From Formosa sp. Hel1_31_208 (GTDB taxonomy: Bacteria; Bacteroidota; Bacteroidia; Flavobacteriales; Flavobacteriaceae): DNA of 64,000 nt. How positions within the stretch are numbered: the stretch's first letter is position 1; every line of letters begins with the position of its first letter. The notes beneath the pieces were generated by a model, which saw nothing but the letters and a program-made list of their open reading frames with translations, was not told the origin of the DNA and made no database searches. Made by a program: the position numbers and the translations under genes. Of the stretch, positions 44,270-52,852 are shown piece after piece. The stretch is taken from contig NZ_LT629733.1 of assembly GCF_900104785.1 (NCBI RefSeq), positions 1,148,501-1,212,500 of the forward strand, given 5' to 3'.

Positions 44270-45667
44270 TTAATGTAATCCAGCGACTCTATCATCTTCT
44301 AAAATCGCTTCAGTTTCAGTTTTTACTTTTTCTAATATAGCTTTTAAATTATCTGAAGGCGTAATTCTACCTTCGTCTAACATAGTAATTATGGCTTTGT
44401 CTTGGGCACGACCTCTTAACATGGCCGCTCTATAGCCTATGTGCTCATTAAAGGTTACTAAACTATATTTTGACGAGTATTCTTTAGGAAATTCCTTTTC
44501 TAAAGCCATTTCAATTTTACGTTTTTCTTGAAATATTGGGTTCGCCACATGAGCTTTCATTTCATGGAAATTATCGATGGCTAAATCGGCTATAGCATCG
44601 GTGTCTTTTTTTCGTGTTTTTTCATATTCTGAAAAGATACGTTCCCAATTACCTTCGTACTGATCTAAAACCGCATCAAACTCTACGACATCTTCAAAAG
44701 ACGCGTTCATCCCTTGTCCGTAAAAGGGGACAATGGCATGGGCCGAATCTCCCATAAGCAAGGTGTTGCCCTTATAATGCCATGGTGAACATTTTACCGT
44801 GCCTAGAGGTGCGGTTGGGTTTTCGAAGAAATCATCTACTAAATTTGGCATTAACTCTAAAGCATCTGGAAATTCTTTCCGGAAGAATTCTGTGACAATT
44901 TCGGGTGTCGTTAAATTATTAAAGTTGTATTCGCCTTCATCATAACTTAAAAATAGTGTTACCGTAAAGCTACCATCTAAGTTAGGTAAAGCAATCACCA
45001 TAAAGTCTCCTCTTGGCCAAATGTGTAATGCATTTTTATAGGTTTTATAATCGCCTGTGGCCGTTGGAAGAATCGTTAGTTCTTTGTAACCATGAGTGAG
45101 GTAATTTTGAGAAAAGCTAAACAAAAATTTACGCTCTAAAAAATAACTTTTTCGTAACGCAGACCCAGCGCCATCAGTTGCAATAATAGCGTCGGCATCT
45201 TCAATAAATTCTTTTTTAGTATCGAAATCTTCAAATGTGGCAGTCGTATGTTCAAAGTCTACCGATACACATTTTTTATTAAAATGCAGGGTGACATTGT
45301 CATGAGTTTCGGCTTCATCTAAAAGTAATGCATTGAGTCCGCCACGAGAAATGGAATTGATATATTCATGCTCCCGACCACTATAATTTGATAAAAAGGT
45401 ATTGCGCTCTCTGTCGTGCAGCATCCGGCCATTCATAGGAACGCATAGTTCTTTGACTTTTTCCTCAATACCCACCAGTTTCATAGCTTTATTTCCGCGA
45501 TTTGAAAACGCTAGGTTGATAGAGCGACCCGCAGAAATATCCGTTTTGCGTAAATCTGGACGCATTTCATATACCGTAACATTATATCCGCGCTGACCTA
45601 AGCGAAGTGCTAAAAGACTACCACAGAGTCCTGCGCCAATAATCAGTATGTTTTGTTGTTTTTTCAT
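44270..45667 (-). CDS. kmo: Kynurenine 3-monooxygenase
   Basis: An FAD-dependent hydroxylase that converts kynurenine to 3-hydroxykynurenine. The 465 residues hold the dinucleotide motif [20 protein letters not shown], the family loop [18 protein letters not shown] with the substrate Arg, and the second FAD motif [20 protein letters not shown]. The C-terminal helical region lacks an obvious membrane anchor, as usual in bacterial forms. It lies between kynU and the deaminase gene, 4 bp from the latter. A 63-bp gap with a repeat separates it from kynU. Confidence 0.95.
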   Translation of the reverse strand: MKKQQNILIIGAGLCGSLLALRLGQRGYNVTVYEMRPDLRKTDISAGRSINLAFSNRGNKAMKLVGIEEKVKELCVPMNGRMLHDRERNTFLSNYSGREHEYINSISRGGLNALLLDEAETHDNVTLHFNKKCVSVDFEHTTATFEDFDTKKEFIEDADAIIATDGAGSALRKSYFLERKFLFSFSQNYLTHGYKELTILPTATGDYKTYKNALHIWPRGDFMVIALPNLDGSFTVTLFLSYDEGEYNFNNLTTPEIVTEFFRKEFPDALELMPNLVDDFFENPTAPLGTVKCSPWHYKGNTLLMGDSAHAIVPFYGQGMNASFEDVVEFDAVLDQYEGNWERIFSEYEKTRKKDTDAIADLAIDNFHEMKAHVANPIFQEKRKIEMALEKEFPKEYSSKYSLVTFNEHIGYRAAMLRGRAQDKAIITMLDEGRITPSDNLKAILEKVKTETEAILEDDRVAGLH

Positions 45668-45678
45668 AATTATTCTTT

Positions 45679-45726
45679 CTCTGGACGAGACCCAATCGAG
45701 ACCTCTCTAATGCGCTCGAGGAGACA
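45679..45726. repeat. GAGACC/CGCTCGAG-type intergenic repeat
   Basis: CGAGACC occurs twice within 18 bases (45686-45692 and 45697-45703), then ATGCGCTCGAGGAGACA follows. The segment is much richer in GC than its surroundings. It resembles the TCTCGACTGCGCTCGAAGTGACA-type repeats I recall between flavobacterial genes. It fills most of the kynU-kmo gap. Confidence 0.5.
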
Positions 45727-45730
45727 TTTA

Positions 45731-46999
45731 TTAATTCAAAATTTTCTTTAATCGTTCTACTAATTTATACACATCCTCAAATGAATTATATAAGGGAACA
45801 GGAGCACAACGTATCACATCTGGTTCTCTCCAATCACTAATCACACCTGCTTCTGTTAGTTTATGATGCAAACTTTTATCTGCATTTTTTACTTGTATAG
45901 AGAGTTGACAACCGCGTTCTTCAGGATGATGTGGTGTTATTATTTTGATATCAGAATTATTAAGAGTATTTATTAGGAACTCAAAATAGCTAGTTAGTCG
46001 TCGCGATTTTTCACAGAGTTTCTGAAATCCAGCTTGTTTAAACACATCTAGTGATGCCCGAATAGCGGCCATAGATAATATTGGTGGATTACTCAATTGC
46101 CAGCCTTCGGCACCGGGAAGTTGATCAAATTCATCCCGCATTTTAAACCGCGTATCTTTATTATGGGACCACCAACCAGTAAATCGGTTTAGATCTTTTC
46201 TATGTGCATGACGCTCATGAACAAAAGCACCAGATAAACTCCCAGGTCCAGAATTTAAATATTTATAACTACACCAAACAGCAAAATCGGCACCTGAGTC
46301 ATGGAGGTTGAGTTGAACATTTCCTGCGCCATGGGCACAATCAAAGCCGACCACACAACCATGGGAATGCCCTAAATTTGTAATGCGTTTTAAATCAAAA
46401 AACTGTCCTGTATAATAATTCACACCACCAATCATTATAAGTGCTATCTCGTTTCCATGTACTTTCAAGAGGTTTTCTAAGTCGTCGTAGTTTGCTAATT
46501 CTTCACCTTCTCTTGATTTCCATAGTATTAATCCATCGTTATCATCATAACCATGATGACGCAATTGCGATTCTACGGCATATTTATCGCTTGGAAACGC
46601 ATCTGCTTCTATTAAAATTTTATAGCGTTTAGATGTCGGCTTATAAAAACTTACCATCATCAAATGAAGATTGGTAGTAAGCGAATTCATAACAACAACC
46701 TCTATCGGTTTTGCTCCTACGATTTCCGCCATAGTATCGGTTAAATATTCATGATAATTTAACCATGGGTGGCGCCCATCAGTATGTCCTTCAACGCCTA
46801 GTTTTGCCCAATCTTCAAGTTCTTGATTGATGTAGTCTTTAGTTAGTTTTGGTTGCAATCCCAAAGAATTCCCAGTCATGTAGATAAGTTCATTACCGTT
46901 CTTGTCCTTCGGCATATGAAATTGAGTTCTAAATAATGAAAGTTCGTCATTGCGGTCTTGTTCTTTAGCAAATTCAAGACCTAATTGATAGTTAGACAA
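45731..46999 (-). CDS. kynU: Kynureninase
   Basis: A PLP hydrolase that cleaves kynurenine or 3-hydroxykynurenine to (3-hydroxy)anthranilate and alanine. The 422 residues include the PLP Lys246 in WCSYKYLNSGPGSLSGAF, Asp220 and His223 in GFDCAHGAGN, and YMTGNSLGLQPK near the N-terminus. It heads the kynurenine cluster. No ATG is available: the frame starts with TTG at 46999, downstream of a TATTTTTG box. In the kmo-first pathway the substrate here is 3-hydroxykynurenine. Confidence 0.95.
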   Translation of the reverse strand: MSNYQLGLEFAKEQDRNDELSLFRTQFHMPKDKNGNELIYMTGNSLGLQPKLTKDYINQELEDWAKLGVEGHTDGRHPWLNYHEYLTDTMAEIVGAKPIEVVVMNSLTTNLHLMMVSFYKPTSKRYKILIEADAFPSDKYAVESQLRHHGYDDNDGLILWKSREGEELANYDDLENLLKVHGNEIALIMIGGVNYYTGQFFDLKRITNLGHSHGCVVGFDCAHGAGNVQLNLHDSGADFAVWCSYKYLNSGPGSLSGAFVHERHAHRKDLNRFTGWWSHNKDTRFKMRDEFDQLPGAEGWQLSNPPILSMAAIRASLDVFKQAGFQKLCEKSRRLTSYFEFLINTLNNSDIKIITPHHPEERGCQLSIQVKNADKSLHHKLTEAGVISDWREPDVIRCAPVPLYNSFEDVYKLVERLKKILN

Positions 47000-47024
47000 G
47001 GCACTTTGGTTTTAAGGTGTCTAA

Positions 47025-47032
47025 CAAAAATA
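47025..47032 (-). promoter_or_regulatory. -7 box of Bacteroidota promoter for the kynurenine cluster
   Basis: The minus strand reads TATTTTTG, an exact TAnnTTTG match, 25 bases before the kynU TTG start. It is the most obvious promoter for the whole minus-strand cluster. Confidence 0.6.
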
Positions 47033-47127
47033 AGAATAATTCCCTTAGGAAAGAACAGATGAAAGGGCCAATTTGAGTGAGAGAAAGAATTACTTTTTTT
47101 AGTATCTTTAATAGAAATTATAGACCT

Positions 47128-47547
47128 ATGGGAAAGACAAAAGAATACTCTAACGGTGAAGTAACTATTGTTTGGAAGCCTGATGCTTGCATACATTCAG
47201 CAATATGTGTGAATGGTTTGGGTGCGGTGTTTCAGCCTAAACAAAAACCATGGATTAAAATTGATGCAGCTTCCACAGATGCGTTGGTAAAACAGGTTAA
47301 AGCCTGCCCCTCTGGGGCATTGAGCTACTATATGAATGATGAGGATAACAAAGCGTCAGAAGTTTTAGAAACTAAAGTAGAAGTGTTAGAAGATGGTCCG
47401 TTATTAGTATATGGGACCTTGAAAGTCACCCATAAGGATGGTAGCGAAGAAACTAAAAATAGAACGACAGCCTTTTGCAGGTGCGGCGTATCACTTAATA
47501 AACCTTATTGTGATGGTTCTCATGTCAATAAGGGATTTAAAGGTTAA
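47128..47547 (+). CDS. (4Fe-4S)-binding / CDGSH iron-sulfur fusion protein
   Basis: A 139-residue protein joining two iron-sulfur domains. The first (about 1-75) is the mono-cluster YjdI type with DACIHSAICVNG and VKACPSGALSYY. The second (about 110-139) is a CDGSH domain, FCRCGVSLNKPYCDGSHVNK, which has the C-x-C...C-x3-H ligands of a [2Fe-2S] site. The role may be iron-sulfur or redox sensing. The ATG at 47128 is taken; a frame 17 codons longer starts before the weak TATCTTTA box at 47103-47110. The stop overlaps the next gene by 4 bases. Confidence 0.88.
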   Translation: MGKTKEYSNGEVTIVWKPDACIHSAICVNGLGAVFQPKQKPWIKIDAASTDALVKQVKACPSGALSYYMNDEDNKASEVLETKVEVLEDGPLLVYGTLKVTHKDGSEETKNRTTAFCRCGVSLNKPYCDGSHVNKGFKG

Positions 47548-48230
47548 TGCACCGAAATGTTTGAAAAATAAAGATTAAAATTACCTTCAGTCATTTTATG
47601 CTCTTTAGCAATTTTTAAACCATTAAAGTCTTCATAATTTTCAAAGGTGGTGGTCATGGAAGGTGATTCAGAATTGCCTTTCCTGTATACCCATTCTTGA
47701 ATTATATAATCATCATTAAAGTAGAAATCATAGGCATCACCCGGTGTATAGCCACCTTCATTTCCGTATGTGATAGTGATTTTATTCAATTCAATTTTAG
47801 ACATAGGAGCCACTTCTTTGATTGCTTCTGAAATGGTAGTCCCATCATCCCATACCAATTGAAAGGGTGCTAAAAACCAAAATTTGTCATTAATGAAGCT
47901 TTTATCCGTTTGCACAAAAGCACTATCAACAACCGTTCTGTTGTATTTGATGATATCATTATCCAAAGTAAGTGTTACATCGTCAGTCTTTGGATACCAC
48001 TCCCATGACCGTTCAAAATGGCTGTCTCCTCTGTCTACATTAAATGTGAATTGGATGTCATTTACGTTTTTCCAGTTATCGAACCCATGAGCTTGAGCTA
48101 TTTTTTCAGCTATTGTTAGCTCTTTTTTTTCTTCGGAAATGATTTCTGATGTTGATTCTTGGTCTTTTGATTCTGTTCTACAGGCTGCACATAAGGTTAG
48201 AATACAAATAAGTGTTATAAATTGTTTCAT
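47544..48230 (-). CDS. Lipoprotein of unknown function, possibly DUF6503
   Basis: A 228-residue lipoprotein: the signal MKQFITLICILTLCAACRTE gives a lipobox Cys17. The mature part is beta-rich with AHGFDNWKNVNDIQFTFNVD, DVTLTLDNDIIKYNRTVV and FYFNDDYIIQEWVYRKGN. I associate this with DUF6503, an outer-membrane-type LolA-like beta barrel family, but am not certain. The ATG at 48230 has an AAAAAAAAGAG leader and a TACCTTTG box at 48243-48250. The end overlaps the iron-sulfur gene by 4 bases. Confidence 0.68.
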   Translation of the reverse strand: MKQFITLICILTLCAACRTESKDQESTSEIISEEKKELTIAEKIAQAHGFDNWKNVNDIQFTFNVDRGDSHFERSWEWYPKTDDVTLTLDNDIIKYNRTVVDSAFVQTDKSFINDKFWFLAPFQLVWDDGTTISEAIKEVAPMSKIELNKITITYGNEGGYTPGDAYDFYFNDDYIIQEWVYRKGNSESPSMTTTFENYEDFNGLKIAKEHKMTEGNFNLYFSNISVH

Positions 48231-48242
48231 CTCTTTTTTTTG

Positions 48243-48250
48243 CAAAGGTA
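48243..48250 (-). promoter_or_regulatory. -7 box of Bacteroidota promoter for the lipoprotein
   Basis: The minus strand reads TACCTTTG, an exact TAnnTTTG match, 12 bases before the ATG at 48230. It rules out the longer TTG frame. Confidence 0.62.
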
Positions 48251-48306
48251 TGAAACACTTTACATTTCCGAAGTTATTATTACTTTAGACTTTTAAATTA
48301 GAAATT

Positions 48307-49101
48307 ATGAATGATGACCATTTTGAAATCAATAGACAAACCTGGAATGAAAAAGTTAAAATTCATTCTGAAAGTAAGATGTATGATTTAGAGGCGTTCA
48401 AAAACGGGAAGTCATCTCTTATGTCATATGAATTAAAGGCACTTGGTGATGTTAAGGGTAAGTCATTATTGCATTTGCAGTGTCATTTTGGCCAGGATAC
48501 ACTAAGCTGGAGTAGACTAGGAGCAAAATGTACTGGTGTCGATTTGAGTGATGAAGGAATTGCATTAGCCAAATCATTGAACAACCAGCTTGGCTTGGAA
48601 GCAGAGTTTGTGCGTTGTAATGTGTTAGATACCTCAAAATATATAAAGGACACGTTCGATGTTGTATTCACCTCATATGGTGTGATAGGGTGGTTGCCAG
48701 ACCTTAAACCCTGGGGGCAAATGATTGCAGAGCGTTTAAAAAGAGGTGGTACGTTTTATATGGTTGAGTTTCATCCTATTGTTTGGATGTTTGATTATTT
48801 AGATGGAAATACCGTAATGCGCTATGGCTACATGCAAGACGAGGTTATTTATGAGGAGTATGAAGGCACTTATGCTGACGAGTCTTCAAAAATAACGAGC
48901 AAAGAATATGGTTGGAACCATGGTTTGAGTGAAGTCATTAATGCACTTGTTCAAGCCGGACTTCAAATTGATTTCTTAAACGAATATGACGAAAGTCCGT
49001 ATAATGTATTCCCAGATCTTGTTGAGACTAAATCTGGGAATTATGTCACTAAAGATAAATTATATCCGTTGATTTTTGAATTAAAAGCAACAAAGCTTTA
49101 G
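48307..49101 (+). CDS. Class I SAM-dependent methyltransferase
   Basis: A 264-residue cytoplasmic methyltransferase. SAM binding motif I is LLHLQCHFGQDTLSWSRLGA and GVDLSDEGIALAKSL gives the acidic strand-2 residue. DTFDVVFTSYGVIGWLPDLK and LKRGGTFYMVEFHPIVWM complete the pattern. The last third (EYEGTYADESSKITSKEYGW) suits small-molecule methyltransferases. The substrate is unknown. Its stop shares 4 bases with the convergent msrA. Confidence 0.85.
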   Translation: MNDDHFEINRQTWNEKVKIHSESKMYDLEAFKNGKSSLMSYELKALGDVKGKSLLHLQCHFGQDTLSWSRLGAKCTGVDLSDEGIALAKSLNNQLGLEAEFVRCNVLDTSKYIKDTFDVVFTSYGVIGWLPDLKPWGQMIAERLKRGGTFYMVEFHPIVWMFDYLDGNTVMRYGYMQDEVIYEEYEGTYADESSKITSKEYGWNHGLSEVINALVQAGLQIDFLNEYDESPYNVFPDLVETKSGNYVTKDKLYPLIFELKATKL

Positions 49102-49754
49102 TGGTTTTTCTTTAAAACTTCAGGCATTTTTTCTTGAAATCTCCTAAGCCTTGGAATCGATACATTTTTGATATATCCATTGTTGGGGTGCAAGCGTTCA
49201 TAGTTTTGGTGGTAATCTTCTCCCATCCAGAATTTTTGGAAAGGGTATACTTCGGCTGCAATGGCGGTATTTAATTGTTTCGCTAAGGCAGCTTTTTTAT
49301 CCTCAATGATTTGTTTTTGTTTGTCATTTTGGTAAAAAATAATTGAACGGTATTGTGGTCCTCGATCTGGACCTTGTCCGTTTACTTGTGTCGGATTTTG
49401 AGAGGCAAAATAGACATCCACCAAGGTTTCAAAACTTACAATCTTTGGGTCGTAGATCACTTCTACAGCTTCGGCATGACCTGTTTTACGTGTATTACTT
49501 AATTCATAGGTTGGGTTTTTTGTGAAACCGCCTGAATAACCGTTATAGACTTCTTCAACACCTTTTACACTTTCATAAACAGCTTCAACGCACCAAAAAC
49601 AACCGCTTGCGAAGTAGGCGCTTGCTTTTCCATTTTTAAGCGGTACTTCAATGGGATTGGCATTAATTACTGCTTTTTGTTTTTCGCTAATTTGCGCATT
49701 GTTTTGACAGCTAAATAAAAGCGCGATGGATAAAGTGAATAGTAATTTCTTCAT
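49098..49754 (-). CDS. msrA: Peptide-methionine (S)-S-oxide reductase (MsrA), lipoprotein form
   Basis: MsrA reduces methionine S-sulfoxide in damaged proteins. The catalytic GCFWCVEAVYE segment is at about residues 52-62. NGYSGGFTKNPTYELSNTRK and PQYRSIIFYQNDKQKQII are the usual substrate and fold segments. The protein is 218 residues, with the signal LLFTLSIALLFSCQNNAQ ending at a lipobox Cys, so it acts in the periplasm. There is no fused MsrB domain. The resolving cysteines are not obvious. The end overlaps the methyltransferase by 4 bases. Confidence 0.93.
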   Translation of the reverse strand: MKKLLFTLSIALLFSCQNNAQISEKQKAVINANPIEVPLKNGKASAYFASGCFWCVEAVYESVKGVEEVYNGYSGGFTKNPTYELSNTRKTGHAEAVEVIYDPKIVSFETLVDVYFASQNPTQVNGQGPDRGPQYRSIIFYQNDKQKQIIEDKKAALAKQLNTAIAAEVYPFQKFWMGEDYHQNYERLHPNNGYIKNVSIPRLRRFQEKMPEVLKKNH

Positions 49755-49837
49755 AGTTTTTTAATAAAATAATTCTTTTTCAATAGTCGAATAAAGATAA
49801 GAAACCTTAATTTTAAGAATGTGAAACTTTTATTAAA

Positions 49838-49870
49838 AGAAAAAGCCTTTATCGAATAAATAAAGGCTTT
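49838..49870 (-). terminator. Rho-independent terminator after the zinc-ribbon-type protein
   Basis: The stem AAAGCCTTTA / TAAAGGCTTT (49842-49870) has a 9-base loop and, on the minus strand, a TTCTTTTAAT tail. It lies 21 bases past the stop at 49891. Confidence 0.8.
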
Positions 49871-49890
49871 AGTAATTGGTGTGTTTCGGA

Positions 49891-50670
49891 TTAAAGTTTC
49901 GCAAACATTTTCTCCATTTTTTCTTTTTCTTCTTTAGCTAACTCAGCGTCAACTAATATTCTTCCACTATGCTCATCTGTAATTACTTTTTTACGAGAGG
50001 CAATTTCCACTTGAATTTGTGGTGGAATGGTGAAGAATGAACCTCCAGAGGCACCTCTTTCGATGGCAACAACTGCTAGGCCGTTCTTTACATTATTTCT
50101 AATACGTAAGTAAGCATTGACTAAACGTTCATCTAATTTCTTTTGAAAATCTTCAGACTTTTTAAGTAGCGCTTCTTCTTCTTTTTGTGTTTCAGCTAGG
50201 ATGGCGTCTAATTCACTACGCTTGTGCTTTAAGTGAGTTTTACGATCTTTAAGACGACCTTTGGTCTCATCGATAACTTCTTTTTTCTGATCTATTTGAA
50301 CTTTAAATTCTTTAATATGCTTTTCAGCTAATTGAATTTCTAATTCTTGAAATTCAACCTCTTTAGTTAAAGAGTTGTATTCTCTGTTATTTCTAACATT
50401 CTTTTGCTGTTCTGTGTACTTTTTGATCAAAGATTTAGCTTCCTCAATTAAGTTCTTTTTAGACTTAATTTGATCGTCGATTAAATCAAGATTAGTTGCC
50501 AACTTCTCAATTCTAGTATTTAAACCTTCAACTTCATCTTCTAAATCTTGAACCTCAAGAGGTAACTCGCCTCTAACATTTCTAATTTCATCTACTCTTG
50601 AATCGATTAATTGTAAATCATACAGTGCTCTTAATCTTACTTCAACAGATGCTTCAGCTTTTTTTGCCAT
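49891..50670 (-). CDS. Coiled-coil DUF164-type protein with degenerate zinc ribbon
   Basis: A 259-residue protein with two long helices (about 35-185) making an antiparallel coiled coil, then a C-terminal zinc-ribbon-like fold. The family normally carries two CxxC pairs. Here the equivalents are Ser208 and Ser211 in RGASGGSFF, and Asp232 and Ser235 in TDEHSGRILV, so no zinc ligand remains. The fold around them (FTIPPQIQVEI, GRILVD) is kept. Function is unknown; in other groups the relatives are implicated in translation-related or secretion roles. It is cotranscribed with the upstream Nif3-like gene, 2 bp away, and ends at a terminator. Confidence 0.85.
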   Translation of the reverse strand: MAKKAEASVEVRLRALYDLQLIDSRVDEIRNVRGELPLEVQDLEDEVEGLNTRIEKLATNLDLIDDQIKSKKNLIEEAKSLIKKYTEQQKNVRNNREYNSLTKEVEFQELEIQLAEKHIKEFKVQIDQKKEVIDETKGRLKDRKTHLKHKRSELDAILAETQKEEEALLKKSEDFQKKLDERLVNAYLRIRNNVKNGLAVVAIERGASGGSFFTIPPQIQVEIASRKKVITDEHSGRILVDAELAKEEKEKMEKMFAKL

Positions 50671-50672
50671 AA

Positions 50673-51767
50673 TTATAAATACTTTACCGGATTTGTATGC
50701 GTCGTTGATAAAACGACTGCAAAATTAGTAATTTTTTTCGAGAGATAGTCTACTAAAAAGGTTTTTGTGAACTGTTCGCTTTCATAATGTCCAATATCTG
50801 CTAAAATGATCTCTTGTTCTGCGGAAAAGAAATCGTGGTATTTTAAGTCGGCTGTGAGTAACACATCAGCTCCAGCTTGCTTTGCAGCACTAATAGCAAA
50901 GCTTCCTGAGCCTCCTAAAACTGCTACCTTCTTAATTGTGTCGGATATAATTTCTGAATGTCTAATGCAGGTAACATTCATTGTGTTTTTTACAAAATCA
51001 AAAAATTCGAGTGAAGATTGAGCTTTATTGAGTTCGCCAATCATTCCAATACCTATATGTTGATCGAAATTATCAAGTGTTGCCACTTCAAAAGCCACCT
51101 CCTCATAGGGATGATGTTCAAATAGTACATTTAATAATCTAGACTCGCTATGTTTATTAAAGGTTACTGAGATTTGGATTTCTTGCTCTTCGTGCAAATG
51201 ACCTTTTTCTCCGAGAGTAGGATTTGATTCTTCATTTCCTCTATAGGTTCCAGTGCCTTCAGCATTGAAACTACAATTGTCATAGTTTCCTATATTTCCT
51301 GCGCCTGCTTTAAAAAGCTGAGCTCTTAATGCATTCGCATTTCCAACTGGAACATAGGTTGTGAGTTTTTTTATCGTTCCCTTTTGAGGTATTAAAATAC
51401 GTTTGTTTTCTAAACCTAATTTATTACAAATAATGTCGTTTACACCTTTATGGGCATTATCTAAAGCTGTATGAATCGCATAAATCGCAATATCGTTTTT
51501 TATAGCTTTTTGTACCGTTCGTTCAACATATGTTTTGCCGGTAATAGATTTTAAACCTTTAAATAGGATTGGATGAAAGCTCACAATAAGATTGCAGTTT
51601 TTGGTTATGGCTTCCTCAACTACGGACTCTATAGTGTCCAAAGTTACTAAGATACCAGTAACTTTGGTATTTTTATCGCCTACAAGTAATCCGACGTTGT
51701 CAAAATCTTCGGCATATGCTAGAGGTGCTAAAGTCTCTAAATGTGAAATGACGTCTTGTATAATCAT
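50673..51767 (-). CDS. Nif3-like dinuclear metal centre protein
   Basis: A 364-residue member of the NIF3 / GTP cyclohydrolase I type 2 family, which forms toroidal hexamers with two metal ions per subunit. IVSFHPILFKGLKSITG, IYAIHTALDNAHKGVND and VLLTADLKYHDFFSAEQE hold the family His, Asp and Glu ligands. The segment about 125-235 forms the inserted PII-like domain seen in long members. The role in the cell is not settled. It is upstream of the DUF164-type gene (2 bp). Confidence 0.92.
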   Translation of the reverse strand: MIIQDVISHLETLAPLAYAEDFDNVGLLVGDKNTKVTGILVTLDTIESVVEEAITKNCNLIVSFHPILFKGLKSITGKTYVERTVQKAIKNDIAIYAIHTALDNAHKGVNDIICNKLGLENKRILIPQKGTIKKLTTYVPVGNANALRAQLFKAGAGNIGNYDNCSFNAEGTGTYRGNEESNPTLGEKGHLHEEQEIQISVTFNKHSESRLLNVLFEHHPYEEVAFEVATLDNFDQHIGIGMIGELNKAQSSLEFFDFVKNTMNVTCIRHSEIISDTIKKVAVLGGSGSFAISAAKQAGADVLLTADLKYHDFFSAEQEIILADIGHYESEQFTKTFLVDYLSKKITNFAVVLSTTHTNPVKYL

Positions 51768-51783
51768 AATGGCTAATTTGTTT

Positions 51784-51791
51784 CAAATATA
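51784..51791 (-). promoter_or_regulatory. -7 box of Bacteroidota promoter for the Nif3-like gene
   Basis: The minus strand reads TATATTTG, an exact TAnnTTTG match, 16 bases before the ATG at 51767. Confidence 0.62.
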
Positions 51792-51841
51792 AAATTTTAT
51801 AGTCATTCGATATGTTTATCTTAGCATTTGATTTCTATATT

Positions 51842-52852
51842 ATGACATTTATCAGAAAATTATTAATTCCATTTGTTCCGATTTATTATGTCGTGACTTG
51901 GATGCGCAATAAATGCTACGATCTGGGATGGAAATCTTCAAAGTCGTTCGATTTACCTATCATATGTGTTGGGAATTTGAGTACTGGCGGAACAGGGAAA
52001 ACACCAACTATTGAGTACTTAATCAGGCTGCTCAAAGCCGATTATAAAGTCGCTACATTAAGTCGTGGCTACAAGAGAGAAACACAAGGGTTTATTTTAG
52101 CCGATGATAATGCAAGTGCACGAACCATTGGAGATGAACCGTATCAGTTTTATCGAAAATTTAAGGATATTGTTGTAGGAGTTGATGCCAATAGACAACA
52201 TGGGATTTCCGAGTTAATTGCACGGCAAAATCCAGATCTGATTTTATTGGATGATGCATTTCAGCACAGAAAGGTGTCGGCAGGCTTTAATATCTTACTT
52301 ACGTCATATGCTAATTTGTACTGTGACGATATCGTTTTACCTACTGGTAATTTGCGAGAGCCAAGGTCAGGAGCTCAGCGAGCAAATTTGATTGTAGTGA
52401 CTAAATGTCCAACTTCATTATTAGATAAAGATAAAGAAAGGATCATTAAAAAGTTAAAACCGTTAGCACATCAAACGGTGTTTTTTAGTGTTATTTCATA
52501 TGCTAGAGAGGTGCGAAATAGTAATAGTTCATTGCAGTTAGGCGCACTTAAGGGAAAGACAATTACTGTAGTTACCGGTATAGCAAATCCTAAGCCTTTT
52601 GTGGATTATTTAGATGGTAGCGGATTAACTTTCGAACATATAAATTTTCAGGATCATCACGATTTTTCTAATTCTGAAATTGAAATGCTTAAGAAGAAAT
52701 CTATTATTTTAACTACGGAAAAAGATTATGTGCGATTAAAAGATAAATTCAAATCAAATTCTTCACAATTATATTATTTGCCAATTACGTTTCAAATAGG
52801 GCAACATGAAGTTTTTAATAAGCAAGTGAAGTCGTTTGTCAAAACTAATTAA
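51842..52852 (+). CDS. lpxK: Tetraacyldisaccharide 4'-kinase (LpxK)
   Basis: LpxK phosphorylates the lipid A disaccharide precursor at the inner membrane. The 336-residue protein begins with a membrane-associated helix (MTFIRKLLIPFVPIYYVVTW) followed by the P-loop GNLSTGGTGKTPTIEYLI, then DDAFQHRKVSAGFNILL (Asp and His of the active site) and TVVTGIANPKPFVDYL. The ATG at 51842 is preferred over one ten codons upstream because it yields the usual N-terminus. The stop overlaps the sensor kinase stop by 8 bases. Confidence 0.92.
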   Translation: MTFIRKLLIPFVPIYYVVTWMRNKCYDLGWKSSKSFDLPIICVGNLSTGGTGKTPTIEYLIRLLKADYKVATLSRGYKRETQGFILADDNASARTIGDEPYQFYRKFKDIVVGVDANRQHGISELIARQNPDLILLDDAFQHRKVSAGFNILLTSYANLYCDDIVLPTGNLREPRSGAQRANLIVVTKCPTSLLDKDKERIIKKLKPLAHQTVFFSVISYAREVRNSNSSLQLGALKGKTITVVTGIANPKPFVDYLDGSGLTFEHINFQDHHDFSNSEIEMLKKKSIILTTEKDYVRLKDKFKSNSSQLYYLPITFQIGQHEVFNKQVKSFVKTN

